From PMP191F sp047602185 (GTDB lineage: Bacteria; Bacteroidota; Bacteroidia; Chitinophagales; Chitinophagaceae), in contig JASGHY010000001.1 of assembly GCA_047602185.1 (NCBI GenBank), positions 1,674,001-1,738,000 of the forward strand: a stretch of 64,000 nucleotides of DNA, given 5' to 3'. This document shows positions 25,790-34,334 of the stretch, in pieces. The notes beneath the pieces were generated by a model that saw only the letters and a list, made by a program, of their open reading frames with translations, did no database searches and was not told the DNA's origin. Within the stretch, counting starts at the first letter, position 1. Every line of letters begins with the position of its first letter. Position numbers and translations under genes: made by a program.

Positions 25790-26112
25790 TGTGCGAATGA
25801 GGCTGAATACGGTTATAGGTTTTAGGTTGTAAGTTATAGGTTATAGGTTAATACAGGAATTAGGTATTAGGAGTTAGGTTTTAGCTAGGAGGAATACAAG
25901 TTGGCAGTTGGCAATTTGCAGTTAAGCCAGTGAATAGTCAATGGTCAATAGTCAATACGAACCAGGAAGTAAGTTCTCGGTTGTTCCAATATCAAATTTC
26001 AAACATCGGATCTCAAATCCAGTATCTGGTATTCCCTTTCACTTTTCACGTTTGACGTTTCACGCATCCACCACTCACGACTGACGACTCACAACTCACG
26101 TTTGATTATTCT
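25790..26112. repeat. Mosaic intergenic repeat region
   Basis: Modules: GGTTTTAGGTTGTAAGTTAT, AGTTGGCAGTTGGCAATTTG (~25899-25918), AGTCAATGGTCAATAGTCAA, ATCAAATTTCAAACATCGGA, TTTCACTTTTCACGTTTGAC and CACTCACGACTGACGACTCA. No gene is seen. Confidence 0.7.
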
Positions 26113-26147
26113 CAAAAAAAAAGATGAACAGCTCTTCGCCATTCATC
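26113..26147 (-). terminator. Terminator of the 84-residue gene
   Basis: On the minus strand, GATGAA (26147-26142) pairs with TTCATC (26128-26123) and runs into nine T (complement of 26114-26122). It is 32 bp past the stop at 26179, supporting that the small gene is real. Confidence 0.8.
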
Positions 26148-26178
26148 CTTTAAACACTAAAATTCAACAAATATTTTT

Positions 26179-26433
26179 CTAATTCTCTACCGGGTAAAAA
26201 TAATAGCCCTCTTCACTTAAAATGTGCGTATTGGGCACATAACGCAACAGAGATAGTCTTACCATATCTTCTGCAGCCTGCTGGTATTGTTTGCCAACTT
26301 CAGGAGTTTTCATCGCAAACTTCCAACTTTGAATTTTGAGTAAAGCAATTTTACTGGAATGAATAATGTGGTTCTCGAGCATCAGGTATTTACCCGCAAG
26401 ATAATCCTGGTCATTTTGTAAAATACGGCTCAT
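26179..26433 (-). CDS. Small soluble protein of unknown function
   Basis: An 84-residue product (MSRILQNDQDYLAGKYLMLE...) with a predicted helical centre and an aromatic tail (EEGYYFYPVEN). It has no signal peptide or membrane helix, and no family was recognised. The well-formed terminator just downstream and an AT-rich upstream region support expression. It is divergent from the P-type ATPase. Confidence 0.55.
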   Translation of the reverse strand: MSRILQNDQDYLAGKYLMLENHIIHSSKIALLKIQSWKFAMKTPEVGKQYQQAAEDMVRLSLLRYVPNTHILSEEGYYFYPVEN

Positions 26434-26687
26434 AGGGATACTAAATTGGGTTTTGGATAGATACTGGAATGGTATTATAACGCTGTAAGAAACACAAAAT
26501 TGTGCAATGTTTTTACGGTAATTATTCCAAAAGCGATAATTTACAGGTAATTATGTAGCGCTACCCCGGAAAATCCATAACAAAAAAACGCTATCTGTAC
26601 CCCTGCCATTGAATCAACTGGTTAAGCAAACCGTTTTTTGCAGCATTTCCCCTACTACGAGGCATTGTTATCAATAAAAAACAGGAC

Positions 26688-29345
26688 ATGAGCAACAACG
26701 CAACAACCAAATGGTATCAGCAGGATGTTACAGCAGTATTTTCCAACCTGTCAACTTCAGAAAAAGGGCTATCGCAACAGGAAGTACAGCTCCGCAGAGA
26801 TCAGTATGGCCCTAATACACTTCCGGAGACCAGGAGAAAAAGTTTCCTGAAAGTCTTTATCAGCCAGTTCCTCAGTCCGTTGATCTATGTCTTGATCGCT
26901 GCAGCAATATTATCAGTAATTGCAGGTGATGCCGAAGATGCCATCTTCATTGCAGTAATAGTGATCATTAATGCCGTGCTGGGTTCGTGGCAGGAATGGA
27001 AAGCAGAATCAAGTACTGCTGCATTGAAAAATATGGTAACAGTAAAAGCAAGGATCCGCCGTGATGACCATATTCATGAAGTAGATGCTGAAGAACTGGT
27101 ACCCGGCGATATTGTGCTGCTGGAATCCGGTGTAAAAGTTCCCTGTGATATACGATTGGCCGAAGCACAGGACCTGCAGATTGAAGAAGCATTGCTCACC
27201 GGCGAATCAGTACCTGCTATAAAAAGTACAGGAACATTACCGGGAGATGAACTGTCACCCGGCGACCAGGTAAATATGGCTTTTACCGCCACTACCGTAG
27301 TAAAAGGTCGTGGCTGGGGCATTGCCGTTGGCACAGCATTACATACAGAGATCGGTAAAATTGCCCACTCGCTCACTTCTACCGAAGCAGAAAAGCCACC
27401 ACTGATCAACCGCATGAATGCATTCTCAAAAAAGATCAGCTTAGCCGTAATTGTCATTTGCGCATTGCTCGGTATTATAGGCTATCTGCGTGGTATGCCG
27501 GTAATGGAGATCTTTTTCTTTATGGTGGCTGTAGGTGTATCTGCCATTCCCGAAGGCTTACCCATTGCATTAACAGTCGCCTTGTCTATTGGTACCAATC
27601 GCATGGCCCGCCGCAAAGTGATCGTGCGCAAATTACCTGCCGTGGAAGGATTGGGAAGTTGCACCATGATCGCTTCCGACAAAACAGGTACGCTTACCAT
27701 GGATCAGCAATCTGTGCAAACCATTGTATTGCCTGATGATACCACCATACAGGTTACCGGGCAGGGCTATAACGGCGATGGAGAATTGCAAACAGATAAG
27801 GGAGAAAAGATCACAGAACTGAATGATGAATTAGCCGCATTTATACAGGCTGCTGTATTGAGCAATGAAGGTATTTTACGCAAAACAGGTAACAGTTGGG
27901 AACACAGTGGTGACGCCATTGATGTGGCCCTGCGGGCACTTGCCTATAAGGCAGGCAAACAACCTGCATTTTTTAAAGAAGGGATTGAGGTTGTAAAGAT
28001 GATCCCTTATGAATCCGAGAACAAGTTCTCCGGCATTTACTATAAACAGGATGGGCAACTTTATTTTGCCATGAAGGGGGCCGTGGAAATTGTAGGCGGC
28101 AAATTACCGGACGCAGCACAACAAAAAGTATTGCAGACCTCGGAGAAGATGGCCGCAGAGGGTTATCGTGTATTGGCGTTGGCCGGAGCAGCAGTTCATT
28201 CAACTGATTTGCAGGAGTTGCCCGAATTAAAGAACCTGGGTCTTGCAGGATTAATTGATCCCTTGCGTCCCGAAGCAACTGCCGCCATCCGTGAATGTAA
28301 ACAGGCAGGCATGGAAGTGTTGATGATCACAGGCGACCACCCTGCAACTGCACTGACCATTGCCAAACAACTGGGTATAGCCTCCTCTTCCGAAGAAGTG
28401 ATGACAGGCAAAGACCTGAGTGTATTGGAATCAGCACCTGTAGCGGAAGTGGCCACACAGCTTAAAGATAAAAAGGTCTATGCACGTGTAACGCCACTGC
28501 AGAAAAAGCTCATCGTTGACAGTATGAAACACAATGGGCATTTCATAGCAGTAACAGGTGATGGTGCCAACGATGCCCCTGCCTTAAAGTCAGCCCATAT
28601 CGGTATTGCAATGGGCAATGGAACCGATCTTGCCAAAGAGGCCTCTTCTATCATTGTAGCTGATAATAACTTTGCATCCATAGCCGCCGGTGTGGAAGAA
28701 GGTCGTTTTACCTACGATAATTTGCGCAAGATCATTTACCTGCTTATTTCCACCGGCATCGCCGAAATACTCCTGGTAGCATTGCCCCTTATCCTGGGCA
28801 TGCCACTGCCTTTTATTGCCGTACAGCTTTTGTGGCTCAACCTTGTTACCAATGGCATTCAGGACGTAGCCCTGGCATTTGAGAAAGGTGATATGGCCGT
28901 GATGCAACGCCCACCCCGCCGCCCCGGTGAGAACATCTTTGATCCGTTAATGCTATGGCAATTGTTCATCTCTGCCATCGTGATGGTAATAGTAACTTTT
29001 AGCCTATGGTATTATCATGTTGAAATACAGGGAATGGAACCTAAACATGCACGTGTAATTGTAATGATGGCGATGGTATTGTTGCAAAACTTCCACGTAT
29101 TAAACTGTCGTTCAGAAACTAAATCGCTTTTCAGCATTCCCCTTTCTAATAACTGGTTGTTACTAATAGGTATTTTCCTGGCCCAGGGCATACATATTGC
29201 AGCAGCTTGTATTCCGGGGCTTAACACCACCTTGCAACTGGAACCTGTAACTTTTAATGAATGGCTGGAACTGATCCCTGCAGCAGCATCGATAGTACTG
29301 GTAATGGAGATCTTTAAGGCGGTATGGAGGAAGAAAATGAAGTAA
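26688..29345 (+). CDS. Cation-translocating P-type ATPase (P2, Ca2+-type)
   Basis: The 885-residue inner-membrane pump follows the P2-ATPase plan: an N-terminal cation-ATPase domain, the actuator TGES (residues 171-174), helix 4 with PEGLP (288-292), the phosphorylated aspartate D331 in SDKTGTLTMD, a nucleotide-binding domain, the hinge TGDGANDAPALK (~621-632) and a C-terminal membrane bundle. PEGL in helix 4 is typical of Ca2+ (SERCA/PMR1-like) and related exporters. Ion choice is inferred from this motif only. It is monocistronic, divergent from a small unknown gene and followed by a repeat region. Confidence 0.94.
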   Translation: MSNNATTKWYQQDVTAVFSNLSTSEKGLSQQEVQLRRDQYGPNTLPETRRKSFLKVFISQFLSPLIYVLIAAAILSVIAGDAEDAIFIAVIVIINAVLGSWQEWKAESSTAALKNMVTVKARIRRDDHIHEVDAEELVPGDIVLLESGVKVPCDIRLAEAQDLQIEEALLTGESVPAIKSTGTLPGDELSPGDQVNMAFTATTVVKGRGWGIAVGTALHTEIGKIAHSLTSTEAEKPPLINRMNAFSKKISLAVIVICALLGIIGYLRGMPVMEIFFFMVAVGVSAIPEGLPIALTVALSIGTNRMARRKVIVRKLPAVEGLGSCTMIASDKTGTLTMDQQSVQTIVLPDDTTIQVTGQGYNGDGELQTDKGEKITELNDELAAFIQAAVLSNEGILRKTGNSWEHSGDAIDVALRALAYKAGKQPAFFKEGIEVVKMIPYESENKFSGIYYKQDGQLYFAMKGAVEIVGGKLPDAAQQKVLQTSEKMAAEGYRVLALAGAAVHSTDLQELPELKNLGLAGLIDPLRPEATAAIRECKQAGMEVLMITGDHPATALTIAKQLGIASSSEEVMTGKDLSVLESAPVAEVATQLKDKKVYARVTPLQKKLIVDSMKHNGHFIAVTGDGANDAPALKSAHIGIAMGNGTDLAKEASSIIVADNNFASIAAGVEEGRFTYDNLRKIIYLLISTGIAEILLVALPLILGMPLPFIAVQLLWLNLVTNGIQDVALAFEKGDMAVMQRPPRRPGENIFDPLMLWQLFISAIVMVIVTFSLWYYHVEIQGMEPKHARVIVMMAMVLLQNFHVLNCRSETKSLFSIPLSNNWLLLIGIFLAQGIHIAAACIPGLNTTLQLEPVTFNEWLELIPAAASIVLVMEIFKAVWRKKMK

Positions 29346-29774
29346 TGTGCGGATTTCCCAATTTGCTAATGAAGAAAACAGTAGTATGATGTCAGAGGTC
29401 TGATAAGGCACAAGGAAATACAGAAATTAGAAATAAGGAATTGGGAATGAGGAATTAGAAAGTAGCAAGAAATATCGAATATCAAATTCCGAATTTCGAA
29501 TATTGAAGGAACGACAGGAAGAAAGCAAGTTGGCAGTTAACAATTTACAGTGACCGGCAACCAGTATCTTGTATCAAGTATCCCGTGGCATCCAATTACA
29601 AAATCCCTCAATCCCGAAATCAGAAATCCTGCTACCTGAAATTATCTCTGCCGTTTCACGATCCTGCACCTTGTATCCTGAGATCTGAAACAGGCTTTGC
29701 GGTTTTGCGAAACTTTGCCGTCTTTGCGTGAAACCTGAAACCGGCTGATCTCATCATCATTAAACCACTTTTGT
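29346..29774. repeat. Mosaic intergenic repeat region
   Basis: Modules: ATTAGAAATAAGGAATTGGG, GAATATCAAATTCCGAATTT, AGTTGGCAGTTAACAATTTA, TCAAGTATCCCGTGGCATC, CAAAATCCCTCAATCCCGAA, and a run GGCTTTGCGGTTTTGCGAAA followed by CTTTGCCGTCTTTGCGTGA. No gene is seen. Confidence 0.7.
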
Positions 29775-30134
29775 ATGACAACTCAACAGATTGCAGACAG
29801 ACTGGTATCGCTGTGTAAAAATGGCGATTATGCAACAGCACAAACTGAATTGTATGCAGACAATGCCACCAGTACTGAACTACATGAATCGCCCGCGTTT
29901 GAAAAAGTAACAACCGGAAAACACAAGATCTTTGAAAAAGGAGAAAAGTTCCGCTCTATGATCGAAACTTTGCATGCCACCGATGTTTCAGCACCATTGG
30001 TAACAGATAGGTTTATTGTGATGAAACTGATGCTGGATGCCACCATGAAAGGAAGACCACGTGAAAAAATGGAGGAACTCTGCCTGTATGAAGTAAAAGA
30101 CGGAAAGATCGTTGCTGAGCAATTCTTCATGTGA
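29775..30134 (+). CDS. SnoaL-like (NTF2-fold) protein
   Basis: A 119-residue cytoplasmic protein with the pattern of small NTF2-fold proteins: an N-terminal helix with LVSLCKNGDYATAQTELYAD, a central TGKHKIFEKGEKF, and strands RFIVMKLMLDATMKG and EELCLYEVKDGKIVAEQFF. Such proteins act as small isomerases, hydrolases or ligand-binding domains; no substrate can be inferred. A good terminator follows at 30181-30209. Confidence 0.8.
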   Translation: MTTQQIADRLVSLCKNGDYATAQTELYADNATSTELHESPAFEKVTTGKHKIFEKGEKFRSMIETLHATDVSAPLVTDRFIVMKLMLDATMKGRPREKMEELCLYEVKDGKIVAEQFFM

Positions 30135-30180
30135 AGGGAGCAAATACGAAGTATAAAGTACGAAATACGGAATGCTTTAA

Positions 30181-30209
30181 ATGCCGGTGGGGTGACTGCC
30201 GGCATTTTT
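30181..30209 (+). terminator. Terminator after the SnoaL-like gene (left border of the islet)
   Basis: ATGCCGG (30181-30187) pairs with CCGGCAT (30199-30205) and is followed by TTTTTG. The 18 bases CCGGCATTTTTGTTTACT at 30199-30216 occur again at 34119-34136, so the same terminator end bounds both sides of the AT-rich gene group. Confidence 0.8.
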
Positions 30210-30239
30210 GTTTACTGGTGGATTTACTACAACCCCTAT

Positions 30240-30673
30240 CGGATTGAGAACAGGTCTATTATATCTATGTGCTGTTTGCCCCGCCCTGAAGGACAAGGCA
30301 AGCATGTGAATACATTGTCTTACTGAATAAGAGTTGCCTACCGGCTAAAGCCGGATTGTGTTAGTTAAAACCACGGGATGCTTATTCATTGGGGTGAGGT
30401 AGTATATAGATACCAATGATTACGCAGGAGTAAGTCAGTGAGTTTCAAAAAAGGTGTTACCTCTACCCCCCGTTAAAACACCTAAAATGCGCGTTGCAAA
30501 AATGCGCTTAATTGAGGCATAACAGTTTGCCGTTCACCGACAAAAGCAATATTTCGTTTACTGAATATAGTTGCATATTCTGGATGGATTGTGTATATTT
30601 TAGAATTCCCGACTCTTATATTCTGAGTTTGCATTATTCTAATGTTCGAGTCCATAATAATTAAAAAAAAATC
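30240..30673. repeat. Structured non-coding element and spacer
   Basis: Between 30275 and 30395 there are several short pairings: CCGGCTAAAGCCGG (30341-30354), TGAATAAG (30324-30331) with CTTATTCA (30381-30388), and a GCC-rich part (TTTGCCCCGCCCTGAAGGAC). The pattern resembles Bacteroidota REP-like hairpins. The remaining ~270 bp is AT-rich, without a gene, and probably holds the promoter of the next gene. Confidence 0.5.
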
Positions 30674-31162
30674 ATGGCACTACATTCTTATTGGACACAT
30701 GGAAGCGTAGGCATTTCGCACATCTATCAGTCCACCTTAGAGCTTGGGGGCTTATCGTTTACCTTACCAGCCGGTAATATGGGTACTCAGGCAAACATAT
30801 TCTTCCCATTACCAACACCGGTCATTGTCGATGGAAAGCGTGCCCGCCTTCTACGCGTTTTTATTCTCTATGAGTTATTAGCTCATACATCAATAACAGC
30901 CGTACGCATTATGGATGGACAAAATGACCCGGGAACCTGCGATCCACATGGTACAGGCGAGGGACAATTTAACTTTGTTATTGCCGGACCAACTCATCAT
31001 ACCGGCGTAAACTGCCTTGAGGATCTGGTTGACAACCGTACACGCTTCAACCTGAAAAAACCGCAGCAGGTATTTTTCGGTCTGGCCCTCTCAGTAACCG
31101 TGCATATGGCTAAAGGGGGAAAAGCCCGATTCACTTCAGTAGGTGCAGATTACGAGATTTGA
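30674..31162 (+). CDS. Unknown soluble protein (162 aa), first gene of AT-rich islet
   Basis: The product begins MALHSYWTHGSVGISHIYQS and is rich in short strands, with GGLSFTLPAGN, RLLRVFILYELLAHTSITAV and FFGLALSVTVHMAKGGKARF. The MALHxxWxHG opening is reminiscent of a group of small uncharacterised beta-rich proteins (possibly DUF6623-like), but I cannot confirm this. There is no signal peptide. It lies between REP-like hairpins and is the least AT-rich of the islet genes. Confidence 0.6.
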   Translation: MALHSYWTHGSVGISHIYQSTLELGGLSFTLPAGNMGTQANIFFPLPTPVIVDGKRARLLRVFILYELLAHTSITAVRIMDGQNDPGTCDPHGTGEGQFNFVIAGPTHHTGVNCLEDLVDNRTRFNLKKPQQVFFGLALSVTVHMAKGGKARFTSVGADYEI

Positions 31163-31462
31163 TCAATGTCGCGATATTCCAAACTGGCGTAATTTGTAAG
31201 TTTCGATAAATAAAAACTATCACCAGGCGTAAGCATAGGACACGCCGTTTTGTTATTTTAGTCAAGAGAGATTTCATTTTGTGGCTTTCAGCTACTATCC
31301 AAACTCATCTGTTTCTTGTAGACACAGCCTACAGATGTTTGTTACAATTGAAATGTATTTTTTTTATTGCTGTTCGAAGTTGCTGATAATTATTGACCGG
31401 TGTTGTGTAAACAAACGCTTACACCAAAGTAGGGGTCATACAAAATCAAACTCTTAAGTAAC
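31163..31462. repeat. Intergenic spacer with REP-like hairpin (GTAGAC-type, copy 1)
   Basis: CATCTGT (31306-31312) pairs with ACAGATG (31331-31337) around TTGTAGACACAGCCTA. The core TGTAGACACAGCCTACA resembles CGTAGACAAAGCCTACA at 32117-32133. The rest is AT-rich, without a recognised gene. Confidence 0.55.
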
Positions 31463-32041
31463 ATGAAAAAATTCTTTCATCATTTAAATAATTCCGTCGG
31501 ACTTCTTGCTGGAATCTGTACAATTATTCTTTTCTTTAGAGAATTATTTTTTCAGAAAAATGTCCCTGTAACTAAACAAGATTCGACTATCACTTACAGA
31601 GAAGACAATAAAAATCCTCAAATTAAAACAGATACTAATTCATACACTTACAACACAACTATTAATCAAAATCCCGTTGCAACAGAAAAAAGACCTTTGC
31701 CTAAATCCATTACAGACACATTACCTCACCCAAAAACTGCGTCAAACTATATAAGCTCAGAGAAAAGCGCCACCTTTTTTATCACTTTCATCAAAACACC
31801 TGTAGTATTTTATGCGCTATTGCTTGCGCTACTCGGATGTTTTTTTGTCGGAGCCTATCAGCTTTTCCAAAATTTGTTTACCAAATTTGAACACGGGTTT
31901 GAGACTACTCAAAATATTTGGAATTGGGGATGGGATAATATAACAATTGATTGGTGGTGGGATAATGGAGTCGGGTGGCATTTAGCAATCTCAATAGCTG
32001 TGTGGAGTATTATATTTTATTTGATAAATAATAGCGAATGA
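31463..32041 (+). CDS. Membrane protein of unknown function
   Basis: The 192-residue product has an N-terminal helix (~13-30), a long polar Thr/Asn/Lys-rich loop (~35-105), a second helix (~110-130), an unusual Trp-rich segment (IWNWGWDNITIDWWWDNGVG, ~157-176) and a final helix. No family is recognised. Codon use is strongly AT-rich compared with the housekeeping genes in the window, suggesting recent acquisition with its neighbours. Confidence 0.6.
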   Translation: MKKFFHHLNNSVGLLAGICTIILFFRELFFQKNVPVTKQDSTITYREDNKNPQIKTDTNSYTYNTTINQNPVATEKRPLPKSITDTLPHPKTASNYISSEKSATFFITFIKTPVVFYALLLALLGCFFVGAYQLFQNLFTKFEHGFETTQNIWNWGWDNITIDWWWDNGVGWHLAISIAVWSIIFYLINNSE

Positions 32042-32107
32042 ATATAACGCACATTTATGATCTGCAGAATAATTCTATGTTAATAAAGAATAGAGGTATA
32101 ACAGGTG

Positions 32108-32136
32108 AGGCTGCTACGTAGACAAAGCCTACATCG
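32108..32136. repeat. REP-like hairpin (GTAGAC-type, copy 2)
   Basis: GTAG (32118-32121) pairs with CTAC (32129-32132) around ACAAAGC, inside GCTACGTAGACAAAGCCTAC. It is related to the hairpin at 31306-31337. Confidence 0.5.
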
Positions 32137-32217
32137 AGTAAAGCATTTTCAAACACTCATCCAAACGAAAACCCTGAAACAGTTACTGGCAATTTAAATC
32201 AACACCTCAAATATATT

Positions 32218-32889
32218 ATGGGATTAGATATGCGACCAATGGGGAAACCCAAACCAGGATTCGAGAAACGCTTTGTTGATATTTTTAAGATGATCACTAA
32301 CAACACAATCCCTAAAGCCTCATTTCTTGACAAACTAAAAGGGAAAAAGCCTCCAACCAAGGATGAACTTCTGCAGGAATGGTTTGCAAATCAAATCCAG
32401 ACGTATGAGACCATCAAAGCACCAAGGGTTGGACGAGATAAGGAAGCTGACGAGTGGATTAAAAGCAAATACCATGAGCTAAAACAAAAACCCGCATTAG
32501 AGCAGTTTTTGAAAGAGCATGACGGTTATTATGTGATTGAACTTGCCAAAGAGCAAGACGGAGTTCCCGTTTATATTGCAATGGGACAAGATGAAAATGT
32601 TTTCAGAGGACAATTTCTTCAAGACTGTATTGACATAATAGGAGAAGATTTAGTCAATGAAGCATGGCACACAAAACTTGCTGACGAAGCACTGGATTAT
32701 GGTAACAGGCTCATGACTATTGCAAACAAAATTGCTAAAGAAAGAAATTTAGAGTATTTAAAAGGGCAACGACTTCCACCCGACACAGACGAAGAGAGTA
32801 TTGAGAGTAAACTGCATATCATTTTTTCGCTGGCGAAGTGGCTTATTTTCTATGGCAAAAACGGGCATGGATATGAAGCAGACTTCTGA
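32218..32889 (+). CDS. Unknown soluble protein (223 aa)
   Basis: The product begins MGLDMRPMGKPKPGFEKRFV, similar to the MGLDM start seen in many small effector/immunity-type or DUF proteins, and is mostly helical. It has a central conserved-looking YYVIELAKEQDGVPVYIAMG and a C-terminal helix with a Tyr/Gly-rich end. There is no signal peptide or membrane helix. It belongs to the AT-rich islet. An immunity-like role is possible from size and context, but nothing proves it. Confidence 0.6.
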   Translation: MGLDMRPMGKPKPGFEKRFVDIFKMITNNTIPKASFLDKLKGKKPPTKDELLQEWFANQIQTYETIKAPRVGRDKEADEWIKSKYHELKQKPALEQFLKEHDGYYVIELAKEQDGVPVYIAMGQDENVFRGQFLQDCIDIIGEDLVNEAWHTKLADEALDYGNRLMTIANKIAKERNLEYLKGQRLPPDTDEESIESKLHIIFSLAKWLIFYGKNGHGYEADF

Positions 32890-32987
32890 CAGACCAATTA
32901 CCTGAAACATAAACAATGAGTGTTTGCATCTTTAATCAGCAGCCAATACCTCAATATTAGCGACAACCTAAACCCGAAACTTACATT

Positions 32988-33491
32988 ATGACAAATGACA
33001 AGTTAAACAACGATTTAGAAAGCCTGACAGAAGTATTCAGACAGGCCGGAGCAATAGACCAGGAGATATGGGCAAGCTCCCAGATTGAAGAAGGAATCAA
33101 CCAGCTTGGGAGATTTAGCTTTCTCAAAGCTATTACTTCAGAATGGTTAAAAGAAGACGATGTCAATTGGGTAGATAATCAAATTGAATTCAATTACTCG
33201 CAACCCGGCGACCCACTTTCTCAATTACCGAAGGCATTAAAAGAAATGCTGGATAAAAACGTTAGCAGAGAGACTATAATTGATTTAATAAGAGTAATAC
33301 AATTCAATACCTTGTTTCATGTATGTTCAACAATTGACAAATCTATTGAAGCGGATACACCTGTTACAAATTGGACTTTGTACGAAACTGACGACGATGA
33401 CAATCCCAATAACGTCATAAATGGGCTACATGAAAGTTTGTTGGAATTCGACCCCTCTGATAAAGAAATGAGACCACGCGAGAACAAATAA
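32988..33491 (+). CDS. Unknown acidic soluble protein (167 aa)
   Basis: The acidic, helical product (MTNDKLNNDLESLTEVFRQA...) has a stretch RETIIDLIRVIQFNTLFHVC and an acidic DDDDNPNN loop near the end. There are no signals or membrane helices. Size, acidity and its place in an AT-rich set of unrelated small genes fit an immunity-type protein, but there is no recognised domain. Confidence 0.6.
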   Translation: MTNDKLNNDLESLTEVFRQAGAIDQEIWASSQIEEGINQLGRFSFLKAITSEWLKEDDVNWVDNQIEFNYSQPGDPLSQLPKALKEMLDKNVSRETIIDLIRVIQFNTLFHVCSTIDKSIEADTPVTNWTLYETDDDDNPNNVINGLHESLLEFDPSDKEMRPRENK

Positions 33492-33570
33492 ACTTTGCTT
33501 TTATATTTAACATCATTTAAAAACCTGGCAGTAGTTCCGACAAACGAAATACCATCCCCCCGCCCTGGTT

Positions 33571-34077
33571 ATGCAAAAAATATCAAAACAAGCTTTTATT
33601 GAAGTGTTATGGTTAATCGCTTCTTTGGGGTTAACATTATTGTTGTCGTTATTGCTCTTTGGCAAAAACATTTTAAACGACACAGTAGGTGTTCATCTAT
33701 ACAATACTCACTTTGTAATTGCCCCTTTGCATATTTTACTACCAGGCTTCTTCCTTGTAACATTTATCGTCTATTTCATTAAAGAGCTTCGTAATTCATT
33801 TCAGCGGACACTGCCAAACCAGGTACTCCTTTTAGTGGGCTTTTCTCTTATAATTGCATTGACATTTTTGATTAGAACATTTTCACAGTCTTTTACCGGT
33901 GGCTGGACTTTATATCCACCATTATCGGCATCAGGACCCAACAAGCCTTCTGAGTTGCCCCAAATCGCTGCTACGAAATTCATCACAAACCTTTTTACCG
34001 TAATACAAATTTTAGCCCTGGCAATATTGCTTTTTGTGGCATTTCGTTGGGGAACACAAAAACGAGATAAAGAATAG
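33571..34077 (+). CDS. Four-helix membrane protein with COX1-like motifs
   Basis: The 168-residue protein has about four membrane helices (~12-31, ~48-70, ~83-103, ~138-158). It contains two strings that recall cytochrome oxidase subunit I: NTHFVIAPLHILLPG (residues 45-59), aligning with the COX1 helix-X motif DTYFVVAHFHYVLS and keeping one of the two heme-ligand His (H54; the other is Pro52), and GGWTLYPPLSA (110-120), aligning with GWTVYPPLS. The order is the reverse of COX1. It is not a respiratory oxidase subunit on its own. It is the last gene of the AT-rich islet and is followed by a terminator. Confidence 0.65.
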   Translation: MQKISKQAFIEVLWLIASLGLTLLLSLLLFGKNILNDTVGVHLYNTHFVIAPLHILLPGFFLVTFIVYFIKELRNSFQRTLPNQVLLLVGFSLIIALTFLIRTFSQSFTGGWTLYPPLSASGPNKPSELPQIAATKFITNLFTVIQILALAILLFVAFRWGTQKRDKE

Positions 34078-34101
34078 CGCCCTTATATCATTAATACTTC
34101 A

Positions 34102-34129
34102 AATGCTGGTAACTTCTACCGGCATTTTT
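34102..34129 (+). terminator. Terminator at the right border of the islet
   Basis: AATGCTGGT (34102-34110) pairs with ACCGGCATT (34118-34126) with one G-T pair, followed by TTTG. It shares 18 identical bases with the terminator at 30181-30216. Confidence 0.8.
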
Positions 34130-34334
34130 GTTTACTAAACACTCCTGTAGTTTGAGATTTAATGTTTGAAATTTAAAGATGTGGATACCCGCTACTGTAT
34201 TTGCCTGCCTGAATGATGGACCGGGCGAGACGTTAAGCGTTCTGCGTTTAGCGTTTGGCCCCCTATCTCAAAAAATTTTACGTTCAATTCACACAATACT
34301 TTTACATTTATGTTCAACCTCTACAGCACACTAT

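Noticed and set aside
30240..30400. Possible tRNA or riboswitch in the structured spacer
   Set aside because: No cloverleaf or known aptamer core could be drawn; short REP-like hairpins explain the pairing.
34179..34334. 52-codon upstream extension of the GMC oxidoreductase
   Set aside because: Unlike the family, not signal-like, and located in a repeat-type spacer; the start at 34335 fits the Rossmann fold.
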